DNA of 64,000 bases, taken from assembly GCA_040219235.1 (NCBI GenBank), contig JAVJSV010000012.1, positions 806,001 through 870,000 on the forward strand, read 5' to 3'. Shown here one piece after another: positions 18,540-27,467 of this stretch. The stretch's first letter is position 1, and every line of letters begins with the position of its first letter. The position numbers were made by a program, and so were the translations under genes. The notes below the pieces were generated by a model that did no database searches, had not been told where the DNA came from, and worked only from the letters and a program-made list of their open reading frames with translations. The DNA is from Rhodospirillaceae bacterium. GTDB taxonomy: Bacteria > Pseudomonadota > Alphaproteobacteria > Rhodospirillales > Rhodospirillaceae.

Positions 18540-19038
18540 CATTAATGGCGTAGAGCTGACCAATGAATGGCGCGATGTAGAGTCTTGGAATGGTGAGGTT
18601 CCTTCGGACTTCATTATTGTGTCCTTTACTGATTTTAAAGCTCATGCGCCTGTCATCGATAAAGACTCTCTCTCGCGAATAGGGGTGCGCTTGACCGCCG
18701 AAGACGATGCGGCGGAGATCGTTTCGTATGCACCGACTCTGGGACTCATAGAATTGGTGTTCGCTAAATTTAAAGATGGTCGTCCTTTTTCTACTGCCGT
18801 TAAGTTGCGCCGCGAGCAAGGGTTTGCGGGTGACTTAAGAGTTAGCGGAGACTTTATTCCCGACCAAGCCCTCTTTCTTATCCGCTGTGGGTTTTCTTCC
18901 GTGGTTGTCCCGTCACAGTTTGACGTTAAACAGGTCAAAGCCTCTCTGTCTGCCTATACGGTGGCTTATCAATCGGCAGAAGACCATAAACTGACCCTTG
19001 TTGAGCAATTGCGGATGTCTGGGTCCACCTCAAAATGA
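18526..19038 (+). CDS. DUF934 protein, sulfur-assimilation accessory
   Basis: About 170 residues. The ATG at 18526, eight bases inside the sulfite reductase gene's 3' end, is chosen because AAGGAGAG at 18512-18519 is a strong ribosome site at the right distance. Longer upstream frames are shadow. The central RVSGDFIPDQALFLIRCGF stretch is the DUF934 core. In alpha- and betaproteobacteria this family always accompanies CysI and CysH; the activity is not established. Its stop overlaps the CysH start (ATGA), so translation is coupled. Confidence 0.88.
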   Translation: MALLDINGVELTNEWRDVESWNGEVPSDFIIVSFTDFKAHAPVIDKDSLSRIGVRLTAEDDAAEIVSYAPTLGLIELVFAKFKDGRPFSTAVKLRREQGFAGDLRVSGDFIPDQALFLIRCGFSSVVVPSQFDVKQVKASLSAYTVAYQSAEDHKLTLVEQLRMSGSTSK

Positions 19039-19733
19039 TGGGACTCACTATTCAAGAGGCGAAGCTGAAGTTCAAAGATATCTCCGGGGCAGATCTCGTC
19101 GCTTCTGCAATAGAGGCGTTCCGGGGTGAATTAGCATTTGTCTCATCCTTTGGCACAGAGTCAGCCGTCTTGCTTCATATGGCGTCAAAAATTGATCAGG
19201 CTGTTCCAATCATCTTTCTCGATACAGGCAAGATATTTGGCCCAACGCGGACATATCAAAAAAATCTAGCTGATCATCTGGGGCTGACCAACGTTCGGCG
19301 AGTTCAGCCAAGTCCGGCAGTGCTTAAGAACGAGGATAGCTCAGGTGCGTTGTGGTCGACAGACCCTGATAGATGCTGCGCGATACGCAAAGTAGAGCCA
19401 CTTGCAACAGCACTTGAAGGTTTCAGCGCCTGGGTCACAGGGCGTAAAAGATTCCAAAATAAAGAGCGCACGCGCGCGGAGCCGGTTGAAATTCAAGACG
19501 ACAGATTGGTGCTAAGCCCTTTGCTGGGCTGGTCGAAGACGGATTTGAACAGCTATTTCGAAAAGCACGAGCTGCCGCATCATCCCTTAGAGAAAGAAGG
19601 GTATCTGTCGGTTGGTTGCTACACTTGCACGACAGCAGTGGCGAATGATGAGGATATAAGGGCCGGCCGTTGGCGAGGCCGTTCCAAAACAGAGTGCGGC
19701 ATTCACAGACCTGCACGAAAACAAACTGCGTGA
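19035..19733 (+). CDS. cysH: Fe-S type adenylyl-sulfate (APS) reductase
   Basis: Reduces activated sulfate to sulfite with thioredoxin. The 232 residues include the PP-loop-like SSFGTESAVLLH near residue 37. They also carry the two cysteine pairs that hold a [4Fe-4S] cluster: CC in DRCCAIRKVEPL near 115 and C-x2-C in GCYTCT near 197. The catalytic cysteine is in KTECGIH near 222. Those pairs are typical of APS reductases rather than the cluster-free PAPS reductase of enterobacteria. If so, the CysC step is not needed for assimilation here. Confidence 0.9.
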   Translation: MMGLTIQEAKLKFKDISGADLVASAIEAFRGELAFVSSFGTESAVLLHMASKIDQAVPIIFLDTGKIFGPTRTYQKNLADHLGLTNVRRVQPSPAVLKNEDSSGALWSTDPDRCCAIRKVEPLATALEGFSAWVTGRKRFQNKERTRAEPVEIQDDRLVLSPLLGWSKTDLNSYFEKHELPHHPLEKEGYLSVGCYTCTTAVANDEDIRAGRWRGRSKTECGIHRPARKQTA

Positions 19734-19740
19734 GGACGTT

Positions 19741-20535
19741 ATGGATCATTTGACCCAGTTGGAAGGCGAGAGCATTTACATTTTGCGCGAGGCGCGAAAT
19801 CGTTTTGATCGTCTCGGTATGCTTTGGTCGTTGGGAAAAGATTCCAATGTGATGATTTGGCTTGCTCGCAAGGCATTCCTTGGTCGCGTGCCATTTCCCG
19901 TCATTCACTTGGATACTGGCTTGGAATTCGATGAAACCTATGCCTTTCGGGCTAAGTATAAAGATGTTTGGGGCCTTGATCTTATTGCCGACGATTGTCC
20001 GCCGATAGAAGCTACTGATCCAACGTTACCAAGTGGCGCTCGCGTTGCCGCTCGGAAATCTTTAGGGCTTAACCAAGCGATTGACCGCTATGCATTTGAG
20101 GGCCTGATCGCTGGCATTCGGCGTGATGAACAGTCGACCCGCGCTAAAGAACGTGTTTTTAGTCCAAGGTCGTCGTCTAACGGGTGGGATGTGCGGTCTC
20201 AACCACCGGAATTCTGGAACCAATTCAACACGGATTTCGCACCTGGCACTCATGTCAGAGTTCATCCGCTTCTCAATTGGACCGAGGTTGATATTTGGCG
20301 CTATATCGAACGAGAAAGCATTCCAGTCGTCGATTTATACTTTGCCAAGAATGGCAGGCGATTCCGTTCTCTAGGCGAAAAGGGAATCACCGAGACGGTC
20401 CCCAGCGAAGCCGATTCCATTCAAGCCATTATCGCTGAGCTTGAAACTACCAAAACCTCGGAGCGCGCCGGGCGAACAATGGATCACGAAAGCGAAGATG
20501 CATTCGAAAGACTGCGCGTTAGCGGTTACTTGTAA
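19741..20535 (+). CDS. cysD: Sulfate adenylyltransferase subunit 2
   Basis: Catalytic subunit of the heterodimeric ATP sulfurylase that makes APS from ATP and sulfate, driven by CysN GTP hydrolysis. The PP-loop LWSLGKDSNVM near residue 34 and HLDTGLEFDE near 58 are clear, as are GIRRDEQSTRAKER near 122 and a FRSLGEKG motif near 212. At 264 residues it is somewhat shorter than the usual 300. A TGAGGA-like ribosome site precedes the ATG. It lies between CysH and CysNC in the same operon. Confidence 0.92.
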   Translation: MDHLTQLEGESIYILREARNRFDRLGMLWSLGKDSNVMIWLARKAFLGRVPFPVIHLDTGLEFDETYAFRAKYKDVWGLDLIADDCPPIEATDPTLPSGARVAARKSLGLNQAIDRYAFEGLIAGIRRDEQSTRAKERVFSPRSSSNGWDVRSQPPEFWNQFNTDFAPGTHVRVHPLLNWTEVDIWRYIERESIPVVDLYFAKNGRRFRSLGEKGITETVPSEADSIQAIIAELETTKTSERAGRTMDHESEDAFERLRVSGYL

Positions 20536-20544
20536 GGCCACGTT

Positions 20545-22437
20545 ATGACTAAATTTTTAAAACCTTATCCGATCGTTGTTGTTGGTCATGTGGACCACGG
20601 CAAGTCCACTTTAATCGGTCGACTTCTACATGATTCGGGCAAGCTGGGTGATGGCAAAGCAGATGAAATTCACGCCGCATCAAAGCGGCGAAATAGAGAA
20701 GATGAATTTGCGTTTGCTTTAGACTCCTTGCGCCTCGAGCGCGACCAGGGCATCACCGTTGATACGAGCCGGGTGTGGTTTAAAACCGAGAAGCGGCCTT
20801 ACGTCATTATTGATGCGCCGGGGCATTTCGAGTTCGTTCGTAATATGGTGACTGGTGCTCATGCGGCAGAAGGGGCCGTGCTGGTGGTCGATATTGGCGA
20901 GGGTATCTCAGAGCAAACCCGTCGTCATGCGTTTCTGCTGACCATCCTCGGCATAAGTAAGGTTATTGTCGCTGTTAACAAGATGGACATGGTCAAATAT
21001 GACGAAGCCAAGTTCAAAGCGCTCGCGGGCGATATTAATGAGTTTCTATCTGGTATCGGTATAACGCCAATCTTCATCATACCAATCTCTGCCAAAGCGG
21101 GTCTGGGTGTCGCGCATCATGGCGATGAAACACAATGGTTCGCGGGGCCAAGTATTTTAGAGGGGCTTGATCTCTTCCCTGAACCAGAAAGTATAAAAGA
21201 CGCACCGTTTCGGATGAGCGTCCAAGACGTTTACAAAGAGGGTGACAACAGAATTGCGGTTGGCCGTATTGACGCGGGTAGCTTGCGGGTCGGGGATGCT
21301 GTGGTTCTACAACCGAGCGGTCGTGTGCTTACACTCGCGAAGTTCCAGCCTTGGAGTGACGATACGTCACAGATTTCTGCGACTGCAGGACAGTCAGTGG
21401 CACTGAATTTTGAACAGGCGGCGTTTGTCCAGCGAGGGGACCTTCTGGTGGCGCAAGAGTCTCGGGCACAGACCGCTTCATCTGTGCAGGCACAGGTATT
21501 CTGGTTGCATGTGGACCCTCTCAATCTTGGTGATGTGGTGAACTTGCGGCTGGGGGCGGCAAAGCATGAAGTGGTTGTTACCGCTATAGATTCGGTTGTT
21601 GACTTACAGTCCCTCGAAAATCATGACGGGAATTCTATCCCCTGTAACGGTGTTGCCACTGTTACGCTGGTCGCTCGGTCCACCATTGTGTTTGATACGG
21701 ACCATAACAGTCCCATGGCGAGAGCTGTTTTGTCACGTGATTTGGCTGTGGCTGGCGGTGCACTCATCGTTGGTCCAGGGGAAAAATTAGGTAAAGATGC
21801 TTCGCAAAACTTAACACCTGTCCCGAGTGCAGTTGCGCGCCGTGAGCGCTCTGCTTGGTTCGGCCATAAAGGTGGCGTTTTTTGGTTTACTGGGCTTTCA
21901 GGCTCGGGCAAATCTACAATAGCTTCGCTACTTGAGCGGCGGTTGTTTGATCTGGGTGTGCATACCATTGTTCTCGATGGCGACAGCGTCCGCAATGGAT
22001 TGAATCAGGACCTTGGATTTTCTGAAGATGATCGTACTGAAAATCTTCGGCGTGTGGCCCATGTGGCGCGTCTTATGTCTGACAATGGTTCAGTCGTTAT
22101 TACTTCTTTCATCGCTCCTGCTGAGTCAGACCGTCAAGCCGCGCGGTCCATCATTGGAGAAAATTTCCACGAAGTTTATGTGAAGGCTTCAGTAGATACC
22201 TGTGAGCAACGTGATCCAAAGGGCCTCTATAAGAAAGCTCGTTTGGGTGAGATATCTGATTTTACGGGTGTATCCGCAGACTATGATCCGCCAAAGAATC
22301 CGGAAATCATCCTGGATACGGAAATGCTCACTGTAGAAGCCGCCGTAGACCATGCCTTGAGACATATTCTTGATGCGGTTGATCACGTGAGCGTAAAGCA
22401 ACAAGAGGCCACCCTTCAAGTCGCAGTAAAGGCTTAG
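20545..22437 (+). CDS. cysNC: Bifunctional CysN GTPase and CysC APS kinase
   Basis: The N-terminal 430 residues are the EF-Tu-like CysN subunit of ATP sulfurylase: G1 GHVDHGKST near residue 14, a DAPGH box near 90 and an NKMD box near 147. The C-terminal 180 residues are APS kinase: P-loop GLSGSGKST near 450, [16 protein letters not shown] near 478, and the [10 protein letters not shown] segment that replaces the usual SPFRxDR. The kinase would make PAPS. Because CysH here looks like an APS reductase, the PAPS may feed sulfation by the enzyme at 12222-14246. The hemA start is three bases after the stop. Confidence 0.93.
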   Translation: MTKFLKPYPIVVVGHVDHGKSTLIGRLLHDSGKLGDGKADEIHAASKRRNREDEFAFALDSLRLERDQGITVDTSRVWFKTEKRPYVIIDAPGHFEFVRNMVTGAHAAEGAVLVVDIGEGISEQTRRHAFLLTILGISKVIVAVNKMDMVKYDEAKFKALAGDINEFLSGIGITPIFIIPISAKAGLGVAHHGDETQWFAGPSILEGLDLFPEPESIKDAPFRMSVQDVYKEGDNRIAVGRIDAGSLRVGDAVVLQPSGRVLTLAKFQPWSDDTSQISATAGQSVALNFEQAAFVQRGDLLVAQESRAQTASSVQAQVFWLHVDPLNLGDVVNLRLGAAKHEVVVTAIDSVVDLQSLENHDGNSIPCNGVATVTLVARSTIVFDTDHNSPMARAVLSRDLAVAGGALIVGPGEKLGKDASQNLTPVPSAVARRERSAWFGHKGGVFWFTGLSGSGKSTIASLLERRLFDLGVHTIVLDGDSVRNGLNQDLGFSEDDRTENLRRVAHVARLMSDNGSVVITSFIAPAESDRQAARSIIGENFHEVYVKASVDTCEQRDPKGLYKKARLGEISDFTGVSADYDPPKNPEIILDTEMLTVEAAVDHALRHILDAVDHVSVKQQEATLQVAVKA

Positions 22438-22440
22438 CAT

Positions 22441-23739
22441 ATGTCTTTCGTAGAGCTATCACATCCTAAATCGGAGCAGACGGCTGCAGCCTCTGAATTG
22501 TCTGGTGTGGTTGATTATGAAGGCGTGTTTGCGACCCAATTGAATGAATTGAAAGCAGCGGGGCACTATCGAACCTTTGCGCGTTTAGAACGGGTGCCGG
22601 GTGCATTTCCAGAAGCGCTCCTACATGAAGGAGAACGTAGGGTTCCCGTTACGGTGTGGTGCGCCAATGATTATCTCGGTATGGGGCAGCATCCAGTTGT
22701 GGAAGCGGCCATGCATGATGCTGCTACTCAATTCGGAGCTGGCGCAGGTGGCACACGCAATATTGCAGGCACTCATGATGTCCATGCGCGACTAGAGCAG
22801 GAATTGTGTGAACTTCATCGAAAAGACTCAGCTTTGTTGTTCACCTCTGGCTATGTTGCGAATGAGGCAGCCTTATCTACGCTGGCGTCTCGATTGCCGG
22901 CTGCGGTTGTCTTGTCCGATGAAAAAAATCACGCTTCCATGATTGCGGGTATTCGGCATAGCAAGGCGGAGAAACGTATTTTTCGTCACAATGATGTCGC
23001 CCATTTAGATGAATTGCTTTCAGGTATAAATTTTAAGCGTCCGAAAATCATTGCCTGCGAGTCTGTCTATTCAATGGATGGAACCGTAGCGCCGCTAGCA
23101 GAAATGGTTGACGTCGCTAAGCGGCATAATGCTCTGATCTATGTGGATGAAGTACATGCCGTCGGTCTCTATGGCCGTGAAGGAGCAGGTATTGCCGCCG
23201 CCCAAGGTGTTGATCATGAGATTGATTTTATACAAGGGACCTTAGCCAAAGCATTTGGCGTGATGGGTGGCTATGTTGCTGGCTCTCGCCGAGGCATCGA
23301 TTTCATTCGGAGCTTTGCTCCGGGTTTCATTTTTACAACAGCCTTGTCTCCGGTTCTAGCCAACGCAGCGCTGGAATCCATAAAGCATGTCCGTAGTAAT
23401 ACGGACGGTCTTCGCAACATGCATAAGCGTCAGGTCGAACGCCTCAAACAGGCATTGCGGAGTCGACGTGTTTCCTTTCGCGATGAAGCGTCTCACATTG
23501 TGCCTGTTATTATTGGGAATGCCTTTGCGACACGTGAAGCTGCGCGCCTTTTGATGGAGCGCTATCGCATCTACGTTCAGCCTATTTTTGCACCGACTGT
23601 TGAACCCGGAACGGCACGCCTGCGTCTGACCCCGACACCATTGCATACTGATTATATGATTGAGGAACTGGCTGATGCGTTAGTGGATGTGTTGGGCACT
23701 ATTCAGAGTTTGAGGGAGACATCTCATGAATTGGCCTAA
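22441..23739 (+). CDS. hemA: 5-Aminolevulinate synthase (Shemin pathway)
   Basis: A pyridoxal-phosphate enzyme that joins glycine and succinyl-CoA to 5-aminolevulinate, first step of tetrapyrrole synthesis in alphaproteobacteria. Of the 432 residues the core starts near 30. WCANDYLGMGQHP, GAGAGGTRNIAGTH, SDEKNHASMI, YSMDGTVAP and VDEVHAVGLYG are present, and the PLP lysine is in TLAKAFG near 274. Nothing is missing. The location directly after cysNC is unusual for hemA. It overlaps hemC by 14 bases and is probably part of a complete siroheme supply operon. Confidence 0.93.
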   Translation: MSFVELSHPKSEQTAAASELSGVVDYEGVFATQLNELKAAGHYRTFARLERVPGAFPEALLHEGERRVPVTVWCANDYLGMGQHPVVEAAMHDAATQFGAGAGGTRNIAGTHDVHARLEQELCELHRKDSALLFTSGYVANEAALSTLASRLPAAVVLSDEKNHASMIAGIRHSKAEKRIFRHNDVAHLDELLSGINFKRPKIIACESVYSMDGTVAPLAEMVDVAKRHNALIYVDEVHAVGLYGREGAGIAAAQGVDHEIDFIQGTLAKAFGVMGGYVAGSRRGIDFIRSFAPGFIFTTALSPVLANAALESIKHVRSNTDGLRNMHKRQVERLKQALRSRRVSFRDEASHIVPVIIGNAFATREAARLLMERYRIYVQPIFAPTVEPGTARLRLTPTPLHTDYMIEELADALVDVLGTIQSLRETSHELA

Positions 23740-24646
23740 GCTAAGGATTGGCACGCGGCCTAGCCGGTTGGCCCGGGTCCAAATCGCCATGGTACGCCAT
23801 GAGTTGTGTCGTTTAATTCCCGATCTGGAAGACAAAATAGAAGTTGTTGTGTTTGAGACGCCGGGTGATCAGGACCGTAAATTATCCTTAGAAGATTTAG
23901 GGGGTAGAGGTGTTTTTACCGATACATTAGATGCTGCCGTTGCAGCCGGAGAGATAGACTGCGTGGTGCACGCTATGAAGGATATGGCACCAGCGTTACC
24001 TGAGACATTGATCATCGGTGCTACGCTTGAGAGGGAAGACCCGAGAGAAGTGCTCGTTTCACCTAAATACGCAAATCTGGATGCTATTCCAAAAGGGGCG
24101 GTGTTCGGTTCGTCTTCAATTCGTCGCCGGGCGTTGCTCCGCCGCCTGAGACCAGATCTCAATTTTGATTTGCTGCGCGGTAATGTCGAAGAGCGTATTG
24201 CGCAGTTGGGTGAGCGTGATTTAGATGGCACTATTCTTGCCTACGCTGGCTTAGCGAGGTTAGGGCTCCTTGCATATGCGCGTCAGGTATTTCCATTGAA
24301 TGTCCTTCCCCCAGACCCGGCGCAAGGGGCCATCGGTATAATTTGTCATTCTGAAAACTTCGCCGTACGCCGTGCTTTGCAGCTGATTAACCACTCCGAA
24401 ACGTTTGCTGAGGTGGAGGCTGAACGCGCCGTTCTTCAGTCATTGCCGCACCCAGATGCCCTGGCTATGGGTGCTATTGCCCGTGTCACAGGGCAGAGTT
24501 TGGTGCTCTCAGCAACCCTCGTCTCAGAAGATGGGGCGCAGGAATGGTCCAATACTCTTGAAGGTTCTACTGCAGATGCAGCACAGATTGGCTTGCGTAT
24601 GGGTGCTATCTTGCGTGAGCCAGCCCAGGTTTTATTGTCCGCATGA
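23726..24646 (+). CDS. hemC: Porphobilinogen deaminase with altered cofactor-attachment loop
   Basis: Polymerises four porphobilinogens to hydroxymethylbilane using a dipyrromethane cofactor bound to a cysteine. The 306 residues carry the family core: RIGTRPSRLA at the start, VHAMKDM with the catalytic Asp near 87, SSSIRRRALLRRL near 130, LLRGNVEERI and YAGLARLG. The loop after ERAVLQSL near residue 235 should hold the cofactor cysteine (GxCRTPI or GGCQVPIG) but reads PHPDALAMG. The bases TGCCGCACC (Cys-Arg-Thr) occur at 24444-24452 in the +1 frame. This is either a real variant, a small deletion, or a sequencing/assembly indel pair. Function is therefore uncertain although the rest is intact. 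Confidence 0.85.
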   Translation: MNWPKLRIGTRPSRLARVQIAMVRHELCRLIPDLEDKIEVVVFETPGDQDRKLSLEDLGGRGVFTDTLDAAVAAGEIDCVVHAMKDMAPALPETLIIGATLEREDPREVLVSPKYANLDAIPKGAVFGSSSIRRRALLRRLRPDLNFDLLRGNVEERIAQLGERDLDGTILAYAGLARLGLLAYARQVFPLNVLPPDPAQGAIGIICHSENFAVRRALQLINHSETFAEVEAERAVLQSLPHPDALAMGAIARVTGQSLVLSATLVSEDGAQEWSNTLEGSTADAAQIGLRMGAILREPAQVLLSA

Positions 24647-25368
24647 TCCTGAATGTTCGTCCTTCCCAGTATCACGCCGACTTTCAATGTGCTTTAGGGT
24701 ATCTGGGGGTAAAGGTGGTGCCTTGCCCTGTTCTGTCCCTGCTTGAGCTTCCTTGGTCTGCTCAAGGATTACAGAACTTTGATGCTCTGATTGTTACCAG
24801 TCAAGCTGCCATAGATATTCTCGAGCGGAAAACAGCGGCACGACATTTCCGGGTATATGCGGTTGGTCCTGGTACAGCCGGTGCAGCTCGGGCTGCAGGA
24901 TATCTTGATACGGTTGAGGGTGGTGGAACGGCAGAGCAGCTTTTACGCGTGCTGGATGCGGCCTCTTTTCGCAAAGCGCTTTATGTCTCAGCGCAAAATG
25001 TGTCACGTGATTTAACCAAAGACAGGCCAGACAGGATTGTGCGGCAGGTGGTTTACGATATGGTGCCGACACAGGGGCTAACTAAGGTTGTTATTGATGC
25101 GATCCGTTCAACACCACGCTTCATCGTTCCCTTCTATTCACCGCGTTCTCTCCAGATTTTTGAAGCGCTCATCAAGTCTCATAATCTGGAAAATAGTTTG
25201 TCAAAGGCTAAGGCGGTCGTAATTCATCCACGCCTGTTAGACGACATGGCGCTCTCTTGGGGGAAGCGTTTGATTGCATCCAGCCCAAACGGCGCTGGTA
25301 TGATCCATGCAATTAAGGACAACGTCATAGACCTTGGCATCAAATCTTCGATGCCTGAAGCGGCCTGA
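24643..25368 (+). CDS. hemD: Uroporphyrinogen-III synthase
   Basis: Closes hydroxymethylbilane to uroporphyrinogen III, the branch point to heme and siroheme. HemD sequences are weakly conserved. The 241-residue length, a VTSQAAIDIL strand-helix near residue 50, YAVGPGTAGAARAAGY near 70 and the PFYSPRSLQIF segment near 165 fit the family. The ATGA overlap with hemC and the following hemB strengthen the call. No membrane segments are seen. Confidence 0.8.
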   Translation: MILNVRPSQYHADFQCALGYLGVKVVPCPVLSLLELPWSAQGLQNFDALIVTSQAAIDILERKTAARHFRVYAVGPGTAGAARAAGYLDTVEGGGTAEQLLRVLDAASFRKALYVSAQNVSRDLTKDRPDRIVRQVVYDMVPTQGLTKVVIDAIRSTPRFIVPFYSPRSLQIFEALIKSHNLENSLSKAKAVVIHPRLLDDMALSWGKRLIASSPNGAGMIHAIKDNVIDLGIKSSMPEAA

Positions 25369-25369
25369 C

Positions 25370-26389
25370 ATGTCGACAATAAAATCAGCACCGGCGGCAA
25401 GCTTTCCGGCGTCGCGACCGCGGCGGGTGCGTCAGTCAGCTTGGGTTCGCAATCTCGTGCGGGAAACGAGCGTTCAGCCCACTGATCTGGTCTTACCTCT
25501 ATTCGTGGTGGAGGGAAAGAATCAGAGAATACCTATTAAGAGCCTGCAGGGCGTTGAACGCTTGTCCATAGATTTGGTTGTCGAGGTGGCAACTCGAGCT
25601 GCGGGTCTCGGCATTCCTGCTGTAGCTCTTTTTCCTGTGGTGGATATCGCCCTCAAAACGGAAGGGGGCGAAGAGTCTTATAACCCGGGTTCTCTGATTT
25701 GCCGGGCCGTAAAGGCTGTGAAGCAGAAAGTGCCTGAGATCGGTGTGATCTGTGATGTGGCGCTAGACTCATACACGACGCATGGGCATGATGGTTTGCT
25801 TGCCAAAAATAAAGTGCTCAATGACGAGTCAGTCGAAGTACTCGTGCGTCAAGCGTTAGCCTTGGCTGCTGCCGGCTGTGATGTGATTGCGCCGTCAGAC
25901 ATGATGGACGGACGTGTTGGAGCCATAAGGGCAGCATTGGAAGACAACGGCTTTCCGGACATGCTTATCCTTTCTTATGCGGTTAAATATGCATCCTGTT
26001 TTTACGGTCCGTTTCGTGACGCTGTAGGGTCGTCTGTTGCCTTGGGCGGCGCTGACAAGAAAACCTATCAAATGGACCCCGCCAATTCTGCTGAAGCCCT
26101 GCGCGAGGTTGGATTGGATATCGCGGAAGGTGCCGATATGGTCATGATCAAGCCCGGCCAGCCTTATCTTGATGTCATACGCAATGTGTCACAGGCGACA
26201 GATGTTCCTTTGTTTGCATACCAAGTCAGCGGTGAGTACGCGATGTTATGCCTTGGCGCTGAACATGGACTGTTTGATAAGACAACGGCTATCCTTGAGT
26301 CCTTGATAGCGTTTAAGCGTGCGGGCGCGACAGGCATATTCACATATGCGGCGCTCGACATCGCGACTCACCTCCAAGAGGTGCGCTAA
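25370..26389 (+). CDS. hemB: Delta-aminolevulinic acid dehydratase (porphobilinogen synthase)
   Basis: Condenses two 5-aminolevulinates to porphobilinogen. About 339 residues from the ATG at 25370, one base after the hemD stop; an upstream in-frame start at 25334 would overlap hemD by 35 bases. Active-site elements are intact: ALDSYTTHGHDG, PSDMMDGR, the first lysine in AVKYASCFYGPFRDA near 200, KKTYQMDPAN, the Schiff-base lysine in VMIKPGQPYLD near 252, and YQVSGEYAM. The metal-site region carries GHDG rather than a cysteine-rich zinc cluster, as in magnesium-dependent members. Confidence 0.93.
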   Translation: MSTIKSAPAASFPASRPRRVRQSAWVRNLVRETSVQPTDLVLPLFVVEGKNQRIPIKSLQGVERLSIDLVVEVATRAAGLGIPAVALFPVVDIALKTEGGEESYNPGSLICRAVKAVKQKVPEIGVICDVALDSYTTHGHDGLLAKNKVLNDESVEVLVRQALALAAAGCDVIAPSDMMDGRVGAIRAALEDNGFPDMLILSYAVKYASCFYGPFRDAVGSSVALGGADKKTYQMDPANSAEALREVGLDIAEGADMVMIKPGQPYLDVIRNVSQATDVPLFAYQVSGEYAMLCLGAEHGLFDKTTAILESLIAFKRAGATGIFTYAALDIATHLQEVR

Positions 26390-26955
26390 TGCTTCCTTTA
26401 ATGCTGAATGTATCTGCAATGCCTGTTGCGGTCATTGGCAACGGATTTTCGGCAGCCATGCGATTGAGAACGCTGCAGGCCAGCGGCGCGAGTAATATTG
26501 TTACTTATGCGACTGCACCGGAGCAAGAGGTCGCTGATCTTGCAGGTGAGGCTTTGTACAATCGTCTGCCGACAGATGAGGACTTCAAGACGGCGCGGTT
26601 TGGTCTCGTTTATGTCTGTGATATTCCGGAGCCTGAAACACATGAGATGGTTAAGGCTTCACATGCTATTGGTGCATTTGTGAATGTTCATGACCGACAG
26701 GACCTTTGTGATTTTCATATGCCTGCTATTCTCAGGCGCGGGCATTTACAGGTTACCGTCTCGACCGATGGTAAAGTAGCCGGTCTCTCTCGCATACTTC
26801 GTGATTTTCTTCGGGATCATGTGTTTGGTCCGGAGTGGGAGCAGCGGGTGAGTGAACTTGGCGCACATCGCGCTGAATGGGTGGAGAAAAAACTGCCTTT
26901 TTCTGAGCTCAGAGATCGCGTTAACAATTACGTAGCAAAAAGAAAGTGGCTGTGA
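26389..26955 (+). CDS. CysG N-terminal type precorrin-2 dehydrogenase/ferrochelatase
   Basis: Oxidises precorrin-2 to sirohydrochlorin with NAD and may insert iron to give siroheme. The 188 residues match the N-terminal half of CysG. An NAD-binding segment is seen near residue 15 (GNGFSAAMRLRTL), less canonical than the usual GGGxVAxRK. VNVHDRQDLCDFHMPA near 103 and TVSTDGKVAGLSRILRDFL near 125 are the family core. Its ATG overlaps the hemB stop (TAATG), so it is coupled. With SUMT at the other end of the operon, the two CysG functions are split across two proteins. Confidence 0.85.
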   Translation: MLPLMLNVSAMPVAVIGNGFSAAMRLRTLQASGASNIVTYATAPEQEVADLAGEALYNRLPTDEDFKTARFGLVYVCDIPEPETHEMVKASHAIGAFVNVHDRQDLCDFHMPAILRRGHLQVTVSTDGKVAGLSRILRDFLRDHVFGPEWEQRVSELGAHRAEWVEKKLPFSELRDRVNNYVAKRKWL

Positions 26956-27467
26956 TCTGTCTATAGGCACTAGTCAGAAGCTGTCAGTTGCTTTGATACC
27001 GTGTATTTCAGAGTAATTGATCAGACCGTACCAAGGAACTGTACTTATAATCTTGGACTAGAATAGAGCGAACTAAAGTTAGAACTTCGGCCTCTTTGTT
27101 TCTTACGATAGCCTAGGTGCGAACCAAAAAATTGCCGATAGTCATCGAAGAAATTGTCGCATAGGTTCTTGGCGAGGTTAAGCGGCCGCTACTTCGTTCT
27201 TTGCTGCAAGTCAAACTTGAGATCGTTCTCAATACACAATTCAAAAAACATCCATACTGTAGAAAACCTTAATGCTCATGTTAGCATATTGAGTTGAGCG
27301 ATTTCTGGAAGCCCTGATGTTTTCGTTTCTTAAAACTTGGGCAACTGCGATGGCTACACTCGAAGTCTGCAGTTATTGAGAAGGTGCCGATCTTCATTTT
27401 TTGTGACGAAGATATTTTGAGATTTTCTGAGTTTCACAACTACCGACGAGCAGAGGGTTATTTGTTT
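26956..27467 (+). other. 512-base gap without a supported gene
   Basis: No convincing open frame, tRNA or repeat was seen here. It ends the siroheme operon and precedes the BKACE gene. The composition is AT-richer than its neighbours. A promoter for the following genes is expected near its right end, but I see no clear boxes. An in-frame GTG at 27384 would extend the next gene and is not favoured. Confidence 0.4.
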
